This document shows, piece after piece, positions 17,401 through 24,739 of a stretch of 64,000 bases of DNA (the first letter of the stretch is position 1; every line of letters starts with the position of its first letter). The stretch is from Caulobacter sp. Its GTDB lineage: Bacteria; Pseudomonadota; Alphaproteobacteria; Caulobacterales; Caulobacteraceae. A program made the position numbers and the translations under genes. The notes below the pieces were generated by a model that was not told the origin of the DNA, did no database searches, and saw only the letters and a list, made by a program, of their open reading frames with translations. The stretch covers positions 62,001 to 126,000 of the forward strand of contig NZ_JAGIBH010000008.1 in assembly GCF_017744445.1 (NCBI RefSeq). Reading direction: 5' to 3'.

Positions 17401-19446
17401 GCCGTCGGCGCTGGTCTCGACGCCGTCGCGCGCCAGCGGATCCACCGGCGCGCCGTTGATCGTCAGGTTCACGCGAGCGCCCGGCCCGTGCTTGACCACA
17501 ACGCGGATGGCCGGCGCGACGGGGTTGTGGCCCTCGGTCGGGAACACGAAGCCCTCACCCAGCTCCTGGCCCGCGAACCAGTCGATCGCGCCCGGGGCGG
17601 CGTCCTCGGGCGGTGGCTCAACGGCGGCTGGCGCTGCGGCGGCGGTCGCCACGCGGCGCAGGCGGAACTCCACGCGTTGCAGCGCGCCTTCGCGGATCTC
17701 GACGAACTGCGAGAAGGCCCGGCCGGCGATGCGCGTGTCGCGGCCGCAGGCGACCGCCTCCAGCCCCGCCGGCAGCGCGCCGGCGTCCAGCTGCACGACG
17801 TGCATGCCGGGCTTGACGCCCTCGAAGTGGAACAGGCCGTCGCGGTCCGAGACGACGTAGGTCCCGTCCTCCATCACCAGGCGCACACCCGGCACGCCGA
17901 TACGGCCGTCCTCGCGGCGCTTGGCACAGGCGCCCTCGGTCACGCGACCCACGATCGTGCCGGCGTCGGCCATCATCGGCGGCGCGACGCGCACCCTGGC
18001 TTCGGCCTCACCGCTGTTCGCCCCCAGCGCCCCTGTGGCGATGGCGCGATTGACCGCCATCCCGACCGGGGCATCGGCGCCGATCGCGACGACATAGGTG
18101 ATCCTGGTCGCCGCCGCCGGTCCCAGCGTTCCCAAGGCATAGGTCAAGGTTCGCCCATCCGGGCCGATCAGAGGGTCCGGAATCGGCGCGCCGTCACGAC
18201 GCGACGAATTCGTCACATATCGGAATCCGCGCGGCAGACTGTCCTTGGCCTCGACCGTATTGATCGTCCGGGCCGAGCCCAGGTTGCGGATCGACAGGGT
18301 GTAGCCGACCAGGTCGCCGAACGTGCCCTTCTGTACCGAGGCCGACTTCTCCAGCGACAGGCCCTGAACGAAGCGGCGCGCGACGACGGGCAGCTTGCCG
18401 CTGTCCAGCGGGATGTCGACCTGCAGAGGGTCCACCTGAACGAGATCGAACGCCGCACCCCAGGAGGCCGGCGAGAGCTTGAACGCGCCACCGTCGGGCG
18501 CCGTCAGTTTGGCCAGGGCTTTTTCGGTGGCCGAGGACGGCGCGGAATATCCGTCGGGAGGTTCGACAAACAGCGCGTATCGGCCCGAAGCCGTCAGCGG
18601 GAACCGATATTCTCCGGGCGCGAATTGATAGACCGCTCCGCCACTATCGACGACGTCGTGGCCGCTGATCACCGTCGAGGGATAGATGCTGACGCCGTCG
18701 TCGCCGAACACCTTGGCCGGCGCGCCGGTCATCTGGTCGACCAGCGTGACGCGCGCGCCGTCGATCGCCTTGCCGGTGCGGGAGTCGAAGACGTAGCCGT
18801 AGGGGTCGATCAGCGCCTGGGCGGTCGCCGACGTGCCGTCGTAGAGATCGGCCACGGTGACGTCCAGCGCGTTGCCGCGCGGCGCCGAGATCTGGCAATC
18901 GAAGCTGGTCGGCGTGCTGTCGGTGACCGGGATATAGCCCAGGAACCGGCCTGTATCGGGGCCAGTCTCCCAGACCTTGATCGTCTCCTTGTCGCCCTGG
19001 GAGGTCTTGATGGTGATCGCCATCTCGTCCCGCGCCGCCTGGCTACGATTGGCGTCCGGCGCGGAGATCAGGATGAAGATGGGTTCGCCGGCGTGAAATG
19101 AGCTGGCCGGGCGCAGCGCGACGGCCTTCGGGTCGAACGCGCTGTTGCCGGAGACGTCCGGCGCGACATAGCCCCTGCCCTCGACCAGGCACTGGGTCGT
19201 GCTGACGTCTCGCGCCGTCCCTTCGGCGCCGATCGCCAGGCGCAGCAGCTTGATCGCCGGCGCCTTGCTGGCCGTGACGGTCAGGGTGGTGGTGTTGGAA
19301 TTGACCGTCGTCACCGTCCCGCCGCCGAAGCTCAGGCGCGCGGTGTTGGTGATGACGGCCGCCTGCCGCGCATGCGCCGGCGCGCAGATCCCGGCGGCGA
19401 TCGCCAGGCCTGTCAGCACCAGTTTCATGCGGGCGAAGAACTTCAT
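14422..19446 (-). CDS. Giant DUF11-type exported protein with C-terminal outer-membrane barrel
   Basis: The 1674-aa product begins with a signal peptide (LVLTGLAIAAGICAPAHA). Near residues 330-460 is a DUF11-type domain (LSLEKSASVQKGTFGDLVGY, then SIRNLGSARTINTVEAKDSL). Around 475-545 is a carboxypeptidase-regulatory/SdrD-like module (GVPGVRLVMEDGTYVVSDRD). From about residue 880 to the end the sequence has alternating, aromatic-bounded strands typical of a large outer-membrane barrel, with GLKFERQGKVVSVAGFVAQT and a final GFYVTARVKF. The start was taken as the ATG at 19446; an ATG at 19428 is possible. The open frame upstream to 20565 only shadows the next gene. It is the third of four exported DUF11-like genes on one strand. 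It probably displays or anchors the smaller proteins at the cell surface (inference); no function is established. Confidence 0.8.
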   Translation of the reverse strand: MKFFARMKLVLTGLAIAAGICAPAHARQAAVITNTARLSFGGGTVTTVNSNTTTLTVTASKAPAIKLLRLAIGAEGTARDVSTTQCLVEGRGYVAPDVSGNSAFDPKAVALRPASSFHAGEPIFILISAPDANRSQAARDEMAITIKTSQGDKETIKVWETGPDTGRFLGYIPVTDSTPTSFDCQISAPRGNALDVTVADLYDGTSATAQALIDPYGYVFDSRTGKAIDGARVTLVDQMTGAPAKVFGDDGVSIYPSTVISGHDVVDSGGAVYQFAPGEYRFPLTASGRYALFVEPPDGYSAPSSATEKALAKLTAPDGGAFKLSPASWGAAFDLVQVDPLQVDIPLDSGKLPVVARRFVQGLSLEKSASVQKGTFGDLVGYTLSIRNLGSARTINTVEAKDSLPRGFRYVTNSSRRDGAPIPDPLIGPDGRTLTYALGTLGPAAATRITYVVAIGADAPVGMAVNRAIATGALGANSGEAEARVRVAPPMMADAGTIVGRVTEGACAKRREDGRIGVPGVRLVMEDGTYVVSDRDGLFHFEGVKPGMHVVQLDAGALPAGLEAVACGRDTRIAGRAFSQFVEIREGALQRVEFRLRRVATAAAAPAAVEPPPEDAAPGAIDWFAGQELGEGFVFPTEGHNPVAPAIRVVVKHGPGARVNLTINGAPVDPLARDGVETSADGSMAVSMWRGVPLVEGANLLVATITNGRGDVVAELKREVAYANTPAKAALVAEASRLTADGLDGPVVAVRFTDRFGNPVRPGTMGTVEVAEPYALAPDPQSDQRLAGEAGRGSTWRVTGQDGVALITLAPTTKAGSAVLRFKLPGLDQAAPAEVRAWLSAARQDWIVVGFAAGTAGYNTLSRHSAPLARKDRDKTMVDGQLAFYAKGRVRGSWLLTMAYDSKSSPDPERGLTYGIDPDRYYTVYGDGSGQAYDAASQRKLYVRLERKAFYALFGDFQTGFDATRLGRSDRTLNGLKFERQGKVVSVAGFVAQTEQDHVRDELPGSGLASLYQLSRRDIVPNTETVTLETRDRLRAERVLSARAMTRYVDYDIDYTTGALTFRDPIASRDADLNPNVIVANYEILGSGEKNTEIGTRVAANLLKGKARAGVTYLHGRPGAAQSDTDLVAADLTLRPRADTEVRLEAATSQSVQTGRQEAWIAEIEHHSARFDVLGYARQAGKAFGLGQQNLAELGARKVGVDGKARLTQRLSLNVSAYHESYLDSGDVRDVVDARVDYQLDALRLGAGVKSAHDTPEKGAAVRSDLLTLTAGRDFLNRKLQVTASSDFALGDAESLDFPVRRRLGATYVVSERVRVLASREIIKGTGYKAAITGGGVEVSPWKGARLTSALNRQELAAFGPRTYAQLGLVQSVQLKGGWTLDASIDSASTLAGKAPDPNTVATKATGAALATEDYTAVSLGAAYRADIWSWNGRVEARRGDKTDSWAVRGAYLRQLREGVTAAVTVRADETKAKDGAISRGAEVAGSLAWRPLDSRWSVLDKLEVRREEAHGIVQGQGTAGYGATARGAGVTGKLINNLAVNFDSDRGDHTPGAVQASLYHGAKLVRARFEGEARTNFVQVIGAEARFDLTRKIDLGVNLSLRHAGRMGGTAYAIGPSVGISPAENTWMSIGWNAVGYHDPDFASANYSRQGFYVTARVKFDQNTFGGLLGSRR

Positions 19447-19514
19447 GCGGGCGTGAAGGGTCGTTCCGGACGGCGCGAGGCCGCCCGGTCGGACCGTTTC
19501 TCTCGAAGCGCGGG

Positions 19515-20588
19515 CTAGTTCAGCGTGACGCGGAAGCGCGTCGTCACCGTCGCGCCAGCCGAGATGCTGGCGATCGAGGTGGCGATGCGCGTACCGTTGA
19601 ACACGTTGCCGTCCGTGGCCTGCGCCCCGTCCGCCACGCAGACGCCAAGCGCGAAGCTGCCGCCGACATAGGTGCTGCTGGCGACATAGGTCGTGTTGGC
19701 CGGAATGTTGTCGGTGATCCCCACGCTCGTCAGGGCCTGGGCCCCGATGTTCTTGACCGCGATGCAGTACTCGACAACCGCGCCCGGGATCGCCTTGGGC
19801 AACAGGCTGCCATTCAGCGGGTCGCTGATGAGCGTGGCGTACTTGGTCACCTCGGCCGTGGCGGCGGCGATGGCGTATTCGTCGCCGGCGCTGAAGCGGC
19901 CGTCGCGCAGCAGGTCGGCGTAACCGACGCCGTCGGCGAAGACGATGTCGACCTGACTGGGATCGTCGGCCAGCAGGGTCGGGACCAGGTCCGCGCCCAG
20001 CGAACTGCCGGTCCCGCCGGTGGCGACCACGGCCGTCAGCTGAACGCCCGAAATGCCGCTGGCCGGGCCCGAGGCCGGGACATCGACGACGACGAAGACC
20101 GTCTTGGTCTGGTCCGGCGCCAGCTCGTCGATATAGGTGGCCGTGTCGGCGCCGGCGTCGTACGTGCCGTTGCCATTGACGTCCACGAACACCCGGATGT
20201 TGGTGACGCCGAAATTGTCGGTGTGACCCAGCTGGGTGGTGCCGCCCAGGCCGATGTTGGTGGCGAACAGGCGGAAATCCTGGATGGCGTTGGTCGTGTT
20301 GGTCACCGTGAAGGTCGTAACCCGATCGGTCTGGCCGAAGTTCACGGTGGTGGCCGTGCCGCCGACCTCGGCGACCATGACATTGGCCTTCCGGTCGACC
20401 ACGAAGGTGGCGTTGTTCGACGACACCGGCGTCTGGCTGACACCGCCAACCGAGTAGGAGACCGAGGCGGTGTTGTTGACGCTGACGCCGGCCTGGGTGC
20501 CGGTCGCCGCCAGGGCCGCCTGGCCCCACAGACCAGCCGCGATCGCCGAAGCGCCCGCCAGCCAAAATCTACGGCATGAGTTCTTCAC
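19515..20588 (-). CDS. Exported DUF11-type repeat protein
   Basis: The 357-aa product has a signal peptide (RRFWLAGASAIAAGLWGQAALA). It is rich in short beta-type segments, including VSVNNTASVSYSVGG, VTTFTVTNTTNAIQDFRLFA and a C-terminal DUF11 module (AVVEYCIAVKNIGAQALTSV, NIPANTTYVASSTYVGGS). VDVNGNGTYDAGAD looks like a calcium-binding loop. The GTG at 20588 follows AGAGGAAAATTCCC and is preferred to the start at 20624. It lies 32 bp after the third-listed small DUF11 gene and 68 bp before the giant barrel gene. By composition it is an extracellular or periplasmic structural protein; no enzymatic motif is seen. Confidence 0.75.
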   Translation of the reverse strand: MKNSCRRFWLAGASAIAAGLWGQAALAATGTQAGVSVNNTASVSYSVGGVSQTPVSSNNATFVVDRKANVMVAEVGGTATTVNFGQTDRVTTFTVTNTTNAIQDFRLFATNIGLGGTTQLGHTDNFGVTNIRVFVDVNGNGTYDAGADTATYIDELAPDQTKTVFVVVDVPASGPASGISGVQLTAVVATGGTGSSLGADLVPTLLADDPSQVDIVFADGVGYADLLRDGRFSAGDEYAIAAATAEVTKYATLISDPLNGSLLPKAIPGAVVEYCIAVKNIGAQALTSVGITDNIPANTTYVASSTYVGGSFALGVCVADGAQATDGNVFNGTRIATSIASISAGATVTTRFRVTLN

Positions 20589-20620
20589 GGGAATTTTCCT
20601 CTTCAAAGGGGGCTGGCGCG

Positions 20621-21088
20621 TCACTTCAGGCGCGCGCGGAACGACAGACGGACCTCGGCGCCCGCCGGGACGGGCTGGGCGAGCGTCCAGCGAAGGGTGG
20701 TGACGTCAGCGGCGACGGCCTTGGTCGCGACGCCGGCGCTGGTCTTGGTCAGCGAAGCCAGGGGGCCGAAGGTCTGGCCATCGACCGAGACCAGGGGCGG
20801 CTGGGCGTCGACCGGGCCGGCATAGACCAGGTTCTCCGCCAGGGGATTGGTGATGACCACGCCCTCGGCCGGCTTCTCGCCGCCATTGCGATAGGTCAGG
20901 ACATAGACGACCTGATCGCCGGGCGTGACGCGCGCGGCGGGCTTGAGCGCCATGGTCGGGCGGCCGTCGGCCCCACGGGTCTCGACCTCCTTGAACACGG
21001 CGGAGGTCAGGCTGGCCTCCCCGGCGCGCGCGGGGGCGTGGGCCAGCAGGCCCACGGCCGCCAGGGCCAGCAAAAGGGTCTTGGTCAT
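20621..21088 (-). CDS. Small exported DUF11-type protein
   Basis: The 155-aa product has a clear signal peptide (LLLALAAVGLLAHAPARA). It is essentially one DUF11-like domain: RVTPGDQVVYVLTYRNGGEK, VVITNPLAENLVYAGP and a final EVRLSFRARLK. Its ATG overlaps the stop of the preceding gene in an ATGA arrangement, a sign of translational coupling. A single-domain protein encoded beside larger relatives could be a subunit of a surface fibre or a periplasmic adaptor; the sequence does not decide between these. Confidence 0.75.
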   Translation of the reverse strand: MTKTLLLALAAVGLLAHAPARAGEASLTSAVFKEVETRGADGRPTMALKPAARVTPGDQVVYVLTYRNGGEKPAEGVVITNPLAENLVYAGPVDAQPPLVSVDGQTFGPLASLTKTSAGVATKAVAADVTTLRWTLAQPVPAGAEVRLSFRARLK

Positions 21089-22209
21089 TGAGAGCTCCCC
21101 AGGGGGTCGATACGAACTTTGAAGGTGACGGTGCGGCTGGTCCGGGCCTCGACATCGCCCAGGGCGACCTCGACGCTGCCGCCCGCGAAGCGGCCGGCGT
21201 CGCCGTCCTCGGCGTCGGTCAGGGCCGCGCCGTCAGCGGTCAGGCTGCCGGGCACGTAGGTCGAGCCAGCCGGAATGGCGTCGGAGATCTTCACGTTGCG
21301 GGCGTTGGCGCCGATGCCGAACTTGGCTTCCAGGCTGTAGGTGACGATCGAGCCGGGCGCGGCGCGCGAGCCGCCAGCGACGTCCACGACCGTCTGGGTC
21401 TTGATCAGCTGGGCATTGACCTGACCGACCTTGAAGGTCGCGAAGGTGGTGAGCGTGGGCGGGGTCCCGCCGTCCGTACCGCTGCCGTTGCCGCCGCCGT
21501 TGCCGCCGCCGTTGCCCGTCCCGCCGCCTGCGCCGCCGCCTGCGCCGCCGCCTGAGCCGCCGCCGCCGCGCAGGTTCGGACCCATGACGACATACGTCCC
21601 GCCATTGCCGACCGCGCCGGTTGTTCCGTTGCGCAGAACCGACGGCGAGGCGCGCAACATCATGCGCGCGAGGGCGCCGTGCGCCATGCCGGCCGGAATG
21701 CTGCACGAAACCCAGACCACCACGGCCTGGCCGGGCGCCAGCTCGGGCGTGACGTTCGAGACCTTGTCGCGCGTCATGTCCAGCTGGCCGTCGCCGTCCC
21801 AGTCGACGATGATGCTGCAGCTGTGCGGATCAAAGTCGTCACCCGCCAGCGCGGACAGCGACAGGTCGAAGGTCTGGAAACCGTTGCCCAGGTTGCGGAT
21901 CCGGAAGGCCAGGCGCTGGTTGTGGGTGTCGGGCTCGACCTCCACCTCGGGGGTCAGGGTCTCGACGGAGACGTCGACGATCTCCTGTACCTGAAGGGAG
22001 ACCTTGTTGGACGGCAGCGTGACCGGACCGGTCTTCTGATCCGTGAAACCCAGGGCCGCGACGTTGTCGATCATCGTGCCGGCCGGCGTCATGGTCTGCG
22101 CCCGGGCCAGGACCGGAACCGCCGCACACCCCGCCGACACCAGCGCGCAGACGACCGCGCCGCTCAGGGCGGTGCGTCGGTTGGCGAACAGGGTGTGCAG
22201 GCGGAACAT
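21085..22209 (-). CDS. Exported DUF11-type protein with glycine-rich linker
   Basis: The 374-aa product has a long N-terminal export signal (ALSGAVVCALVSAGCAAVPVL). An N-terminal beta domain contains IIVDWDGDGQLDMTRD, a likely calcium-binding loop. A low-complexity linker of about 35 residues follows, made mainly of Gly with some Ala, Asn and Ser (coded at about 21474-21575). The C-terminal part is a DUF11 module (GSIVTYSLEAKFGIGANARN, IPAGSTYVPGSL). It is the first gene of the four-gene exported set and ends with an ATGA overlap into the second. The linker is coded by tandem 12-bp units, so its length could vary between strains. It is probably a surface or periplasmic structural protein. Confidence 0.75.
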   Translation of the reverse strand: MFRLHTLFANRRTALSGAVVCALVSAGCAAVPVLARAQTMTPAGTMIDNVAALGFTDQKTGPVTLPSNKVSLQVQEIVDVSVETLTPEVEVEPDTHNQRLAFRIRNLGNGFQTFDLSLSALAGDDFDPHSCSIIVDWDGDGQLDMTRDKVSNVTPELAPGQAVVVWVSCSIPAGMAHGALARMMLRASPSVLRNGTTGAVGNGGTYVVMGPNLRGGGGSGGGAGGGAGGGTGNGGGNGGGNGSGTDGGTPPTLTTFATFKVGQVNAQLIKTQTVVDVAGGSRAAPGSIVTYSLEAKFGIGANARNVKISDAIPAGSTYVPGSLTADGAALTDAEDGDAGRFAGGSVEVALGDVEARTSRTVTFKVRIDPLGSSQ

Positions 22210-22601
22210 CGGTCGGCGTGGGTCACGAGAATGAAAATCGGACCCCTACAACCGCGCCCAGACGGCTAATCAGACCTTACCGAATGAGAACAGACGGCCA
22301 ACTCATAGACTATCGTCTAGTGCGAGCCGTCGCTTTTCACTCGCCTGAAAATGCGTATCGCGATCTTTGATCCATCGCGCCGCCACAACCCTGCGACGTC
22401 CCGTCGCAATCGTTTTCGCAAAAAGCGCTCAAGCTCAAGCTCTTGAAAAATAGCAAAATCCCTTGCCGACCACGGGCTTGCGATTCTGTTGCAGAGCTCG
22501 AATCGCCGAACGGCGTCATCCCGATGCGACACTTGGCGCGAGGACACGGATGCGTTGCGCCTGCATGGTCGTCGCAATTACTGCGATTTGCGGAGACGCG
22601 C
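22210..22601. other. Intergenic region between the DUF11 operon and the LuxR regulator
   Basis: This 392-base divergent control region has no convincing gene. It contains the inverted repeat TAGAC-N4-GTCTA at 22306-22319, roughly 100 bp upstream of the DUF11 operon start. Near 22428-22443 there is an imperfect CAAGCTCAAGCTCTTG repeat. The open frame upstream of the regulator start has no ribosome-binding site of its own and looks non-coding. Confidence 0.5.
22306..22319. promoter_or_regulatory. Candidate regulator-binding inverted repeat
   Basis: TAGAC-TATC-GTCTA is a perfect 5-bp inverted repeat placed upstream of the DUF11 operon and facing the LuxR-type response regulator gene. Binding by that regulator is a guess; short repeats like this also arise by chance. 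Confidence 0.3.
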
Positions 22602-23249
22602 GTGAAGCGGGTCCTACTGATAGACAGCCATCCGCTGATGCTGGAGGCCCTCCGAAGGGTCGCCCTGGCGGTCTGGCCCAAGGTCCACACCATCGAGGTC
22701 GGGGACATTTCCGCGCTTGAGAGCGCCTGCCGGTTCGGCGCGACCATCGACCTTGTGATCATGGACCCGTGCCTCTCCGGCGCCAGTGGTCTGTCGGCCC
22801 TGGTCACCGTACAGCAGCGCCTGCCGCACGCGCCGGTCGTCGTGTTCGCCTCGCGCGATGACGACCAGATCGTCAGCCACAGCAACGCCTTGGGCGCGGC
22901 CGCCTTTCTCCACAAGTCAGCCGGCATGGCCGAACTGGCCGACTGCCTTACCCAGGTCGCGGCGGGCGGGCGCATGTTCCCCAAGCTGAACGGCTCGAAC
23001 CTGGCCCACCACGACCTGGCAGCCATGCGCAAGCGGCTGGAGGGCCTGACCTCGACCCAGCTGAAAGTGCTCCTGCACATCGCCGACGGTCGCCTGAACA
23101 AACAAGTTCCCGCCGATTTCAACGTCTCCGAAGCGGCCATTAAGGCCCACCTGACGGCCATCTTCCGCAAGCTGGGCGTCCAGAACCGCACCCAGGCCTT
23201 GCTGGCCCTGCAGCCGCTGCTGGCGGCCGGTCTCTCTGCGGCGGCCTAG
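22602..23249 (+). CDS. LuxR/NarL-type response regulator
   Basis: The 215-aa product has an N-terminal receiver domain with LLIDSHP (Asp8, the second acidic residue replaced by Ser9), the phospho-acceptor Asp55 in VIMDPCLSG and Lys105 in LHKSAG. A LuxR helix-turn-helix spans about 148-200 (LTSTQLKVLLHIADG, VSEAAIKAHLTAIFRKLGV). The GTG start at 22602 follows GGAGACGCGC; the frame is open upstream to 22443 without supporting signals. No histidine kinase lies beside it, so it is an orphan in this window. It diverges from the DUF11 surface operon and is a natural candidate regulator of it. The stop overlaps the convergent esterase stop by four bases. Confidence 0.85.
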   Translation: MKRVLLIDSHPLMLEALRRVALAVWPKVHTIEVGDISALESACRFGATIDLVIMDPCLSGASGLSALVTVQQRLPHAPVVVFASRDDDQIVSHSNALGAAAFLHKSAGMAELADCLTQVAAGGRMFPKLNGSNLAHHDLAAMRKRLEGLTSTQLKVLLHIADGRLNKQVPADFNVSEAAIKAHLTAIFRKLGVQNRTQALLALQPLLAAGLSAAA

Positions 23250-24739
23250 CCGCGGGACATGATCCAGGGCTGATCCGACCACAGCGCGCAGCGGTGCTCG
23301 CGGGCAAAGGCTTGGCGGGTCATCGCCGCGTCCTTGTCCCCGGCCCTCAAGGCCAGCAGCTTGCCGTCCTTCGGCTTCATCCGAGGCCAGCCGCCGCCAG
23401 GATCGCTGTCGCGCACGAAGGCCCTCCAGTAGGCGATCATGCGATCCGACAGCCGGCGCTGATCCGGCGTCAGCCGCGCCGCGCGACGGGCGAAGACCCC
23501 GCCCGGCCAGAGATAGGTCAGCTCGGCGCTGTGGGCGGCTCCAAACCGGTAGCCGTCGTCGCGGATGTCGAACGGCGGGTCCGGATCCTCGAACTGGTAA
23601 TAGTAGACGGGCGCGGCTTTCGACATGGCTTCCGCCACGGCTAGGCTGGTGCAACCGCCGAAGCCCCGCATGCCGCTGTCGGTCATCACCGCGCTGACCG
23701 CATAGGCGGCCTCCAGCCCTGGCTTCTCGACGGGGTAGGCCTGCTCGATCCGCCGGGCGAAAGCCTCCGGGACCAGTTTGCGCAGCCAGGCGGCGTAGGC
23801 GGCCTTGTCGAAGGCGAGATAGGCCGGGCCAGCGATGCGGCCCTCATCGCGATTGGCGCCGATCAGCACCGATACGGGGTTCCAGTCACCGCGCGCCATC
23901 CGATCGAAGGCCGTCGCCTCCACCACCGGGGCCGCGAAGCCGCCGATGTCGACGATCCGCCCGGCCGGGAGGGCGCGCAAGCAGGCGGCGTCGGCGCAGC
24001 CAGCCCGGGCCATGACCCCTTCCCCCCGCGCCAGGCTGGCGGCCAGCAGATCGACGTCGTGCAGGCAGTCGTCGCTGGAGATGATCGCGGCGCGGAAGAG
24101 GCCCTTGGCGCTAGCCGAGGTCAGCAACGGGCACAGCACCGTGCCGCCAGCGGACTCGCCGCCGATGGTGACCTTGGCGGGATCGCCGCCGAACGCGGCG
24201 ATGTTCCTCGCCGTCCAGCGCAGAGCGGCCTCGACGTCCTGCAGGGCGTAGTTCCCCTGCCCCAGGCTCGGATGGTTGAGAAACCCCAGCGCGCCCAGGC
24301 GATAGTTGATCGTCACCACCACGATGTCGCCGCGAGCGGCCAGGGCCGCGCCGTCGTGGTCGATCCCTGCCCCGTTCGTCGCGCCGCCGCCGTGGACGTA
24401 CAGGAACACCGCGCGTGGCAGCTTCGCCGCTGTCGTGGGGCGATAGACGTTCAGGACCAGGCAGTCCTCGAGCTCGGAGCGCGGGGTGTCGGCGGTCGCT
24501 GTTTGCGGGCAACGCACATATGCGACGTTTTCGTCACGTTCTCCGATCCAGGCCTTCGCAGGCTGCGGCGCGGCCCAGCGCAGAGGTCCCACTGGCGGCG
24601 CGGCATAGGGCACATTCAGGAACTGCTCGACGCCCTCGCGGACCACGCCGCGCAGGGCGCCGCTCTCGATCGTCGCGGTCGGCTGGGCCAGCGCGGGGCC
24701 GGCCAGCAGCGCCAGGACCGCGACCAGGCGAGCGATCAT
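23246..24739 (-). CDS. Type B carboxylesterase, exported
   Basis: The 497-aa product has a signal peptide (VAVLALLAGPALA). It shows the carboxylesterase type B plan: EDCLVLNVYRP, the oxyanion segment YVHGGGA, and the nucleophile elbow GGESAGG with Ser196. A late FGAAHSAEL segment supplies the likely catalytic histidine. These enzymes hydrolyse carboxylic esters. The ATG overlaps the stop of the upstream hydrolase in an ATGA arrangement, so the two hydrolases are translationally coupled. Both lie downstream of a TonB receptor and probably process the imported substrate in the periplasm. The substrate is not identifiable from sequence. Confidence 0.88.
   Translation of the reverse strand: MIARLVAVLALLAGPALAQPTATIESGALRGVVREGVEQFLNVPYAAPPVGPLRWAAPQPAKAWIGERDENVAYVRCPQTATADTPRSELEDCLVLNVYRPTTAAKLPRAVFLYVHGGGATNGAGIDHDGAALAARGDIVVVTINYRLGALGFLNHPSLGQGNYALQDVEAALRWTARNIAAFGGDPAKVTIGGESAGGTVLCPLLTSASAKGLFRAAIISSDDCLHDVDLLAASLARGEGVMARAGCADAACLRALPAGRIVDIGGFAAPVVEATAFDRMARGDWNPVSVLIGANRDEGRIAGPAYLAFDKAAYAAWLRKLVPEAFARRIEQAYPVEKPGLEAAYAVSAVMTDSGMRGFGGCTSLAVAEAMSKAAPVYYYQFEDPDPPFDIRDDGYRFGAAHSAELTYLWPGGVFARRAARLTPDQRRLSDRMIAYWRAFVRDSDPGGGWPRMKPKDGKLLALRAGDKDAAMTRQAFAREHRCALWSDQPWIMSRG

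Noticed and set aside
15688-19101. 1137-aa plus-strand open frame opposite the giant DUF11 gene
   Set aside because: Antisense shadow of the DUF11/barrel gene; the composition is low-information and there is no recognisable motif.
19447-20565. N-terminal extension of the giant DUF11 frame
   Set aside because: It overlaps the neighbouring DUF11 gene in another frame and lacks protein-like sequence; a signal peptide marks the start near 19446.
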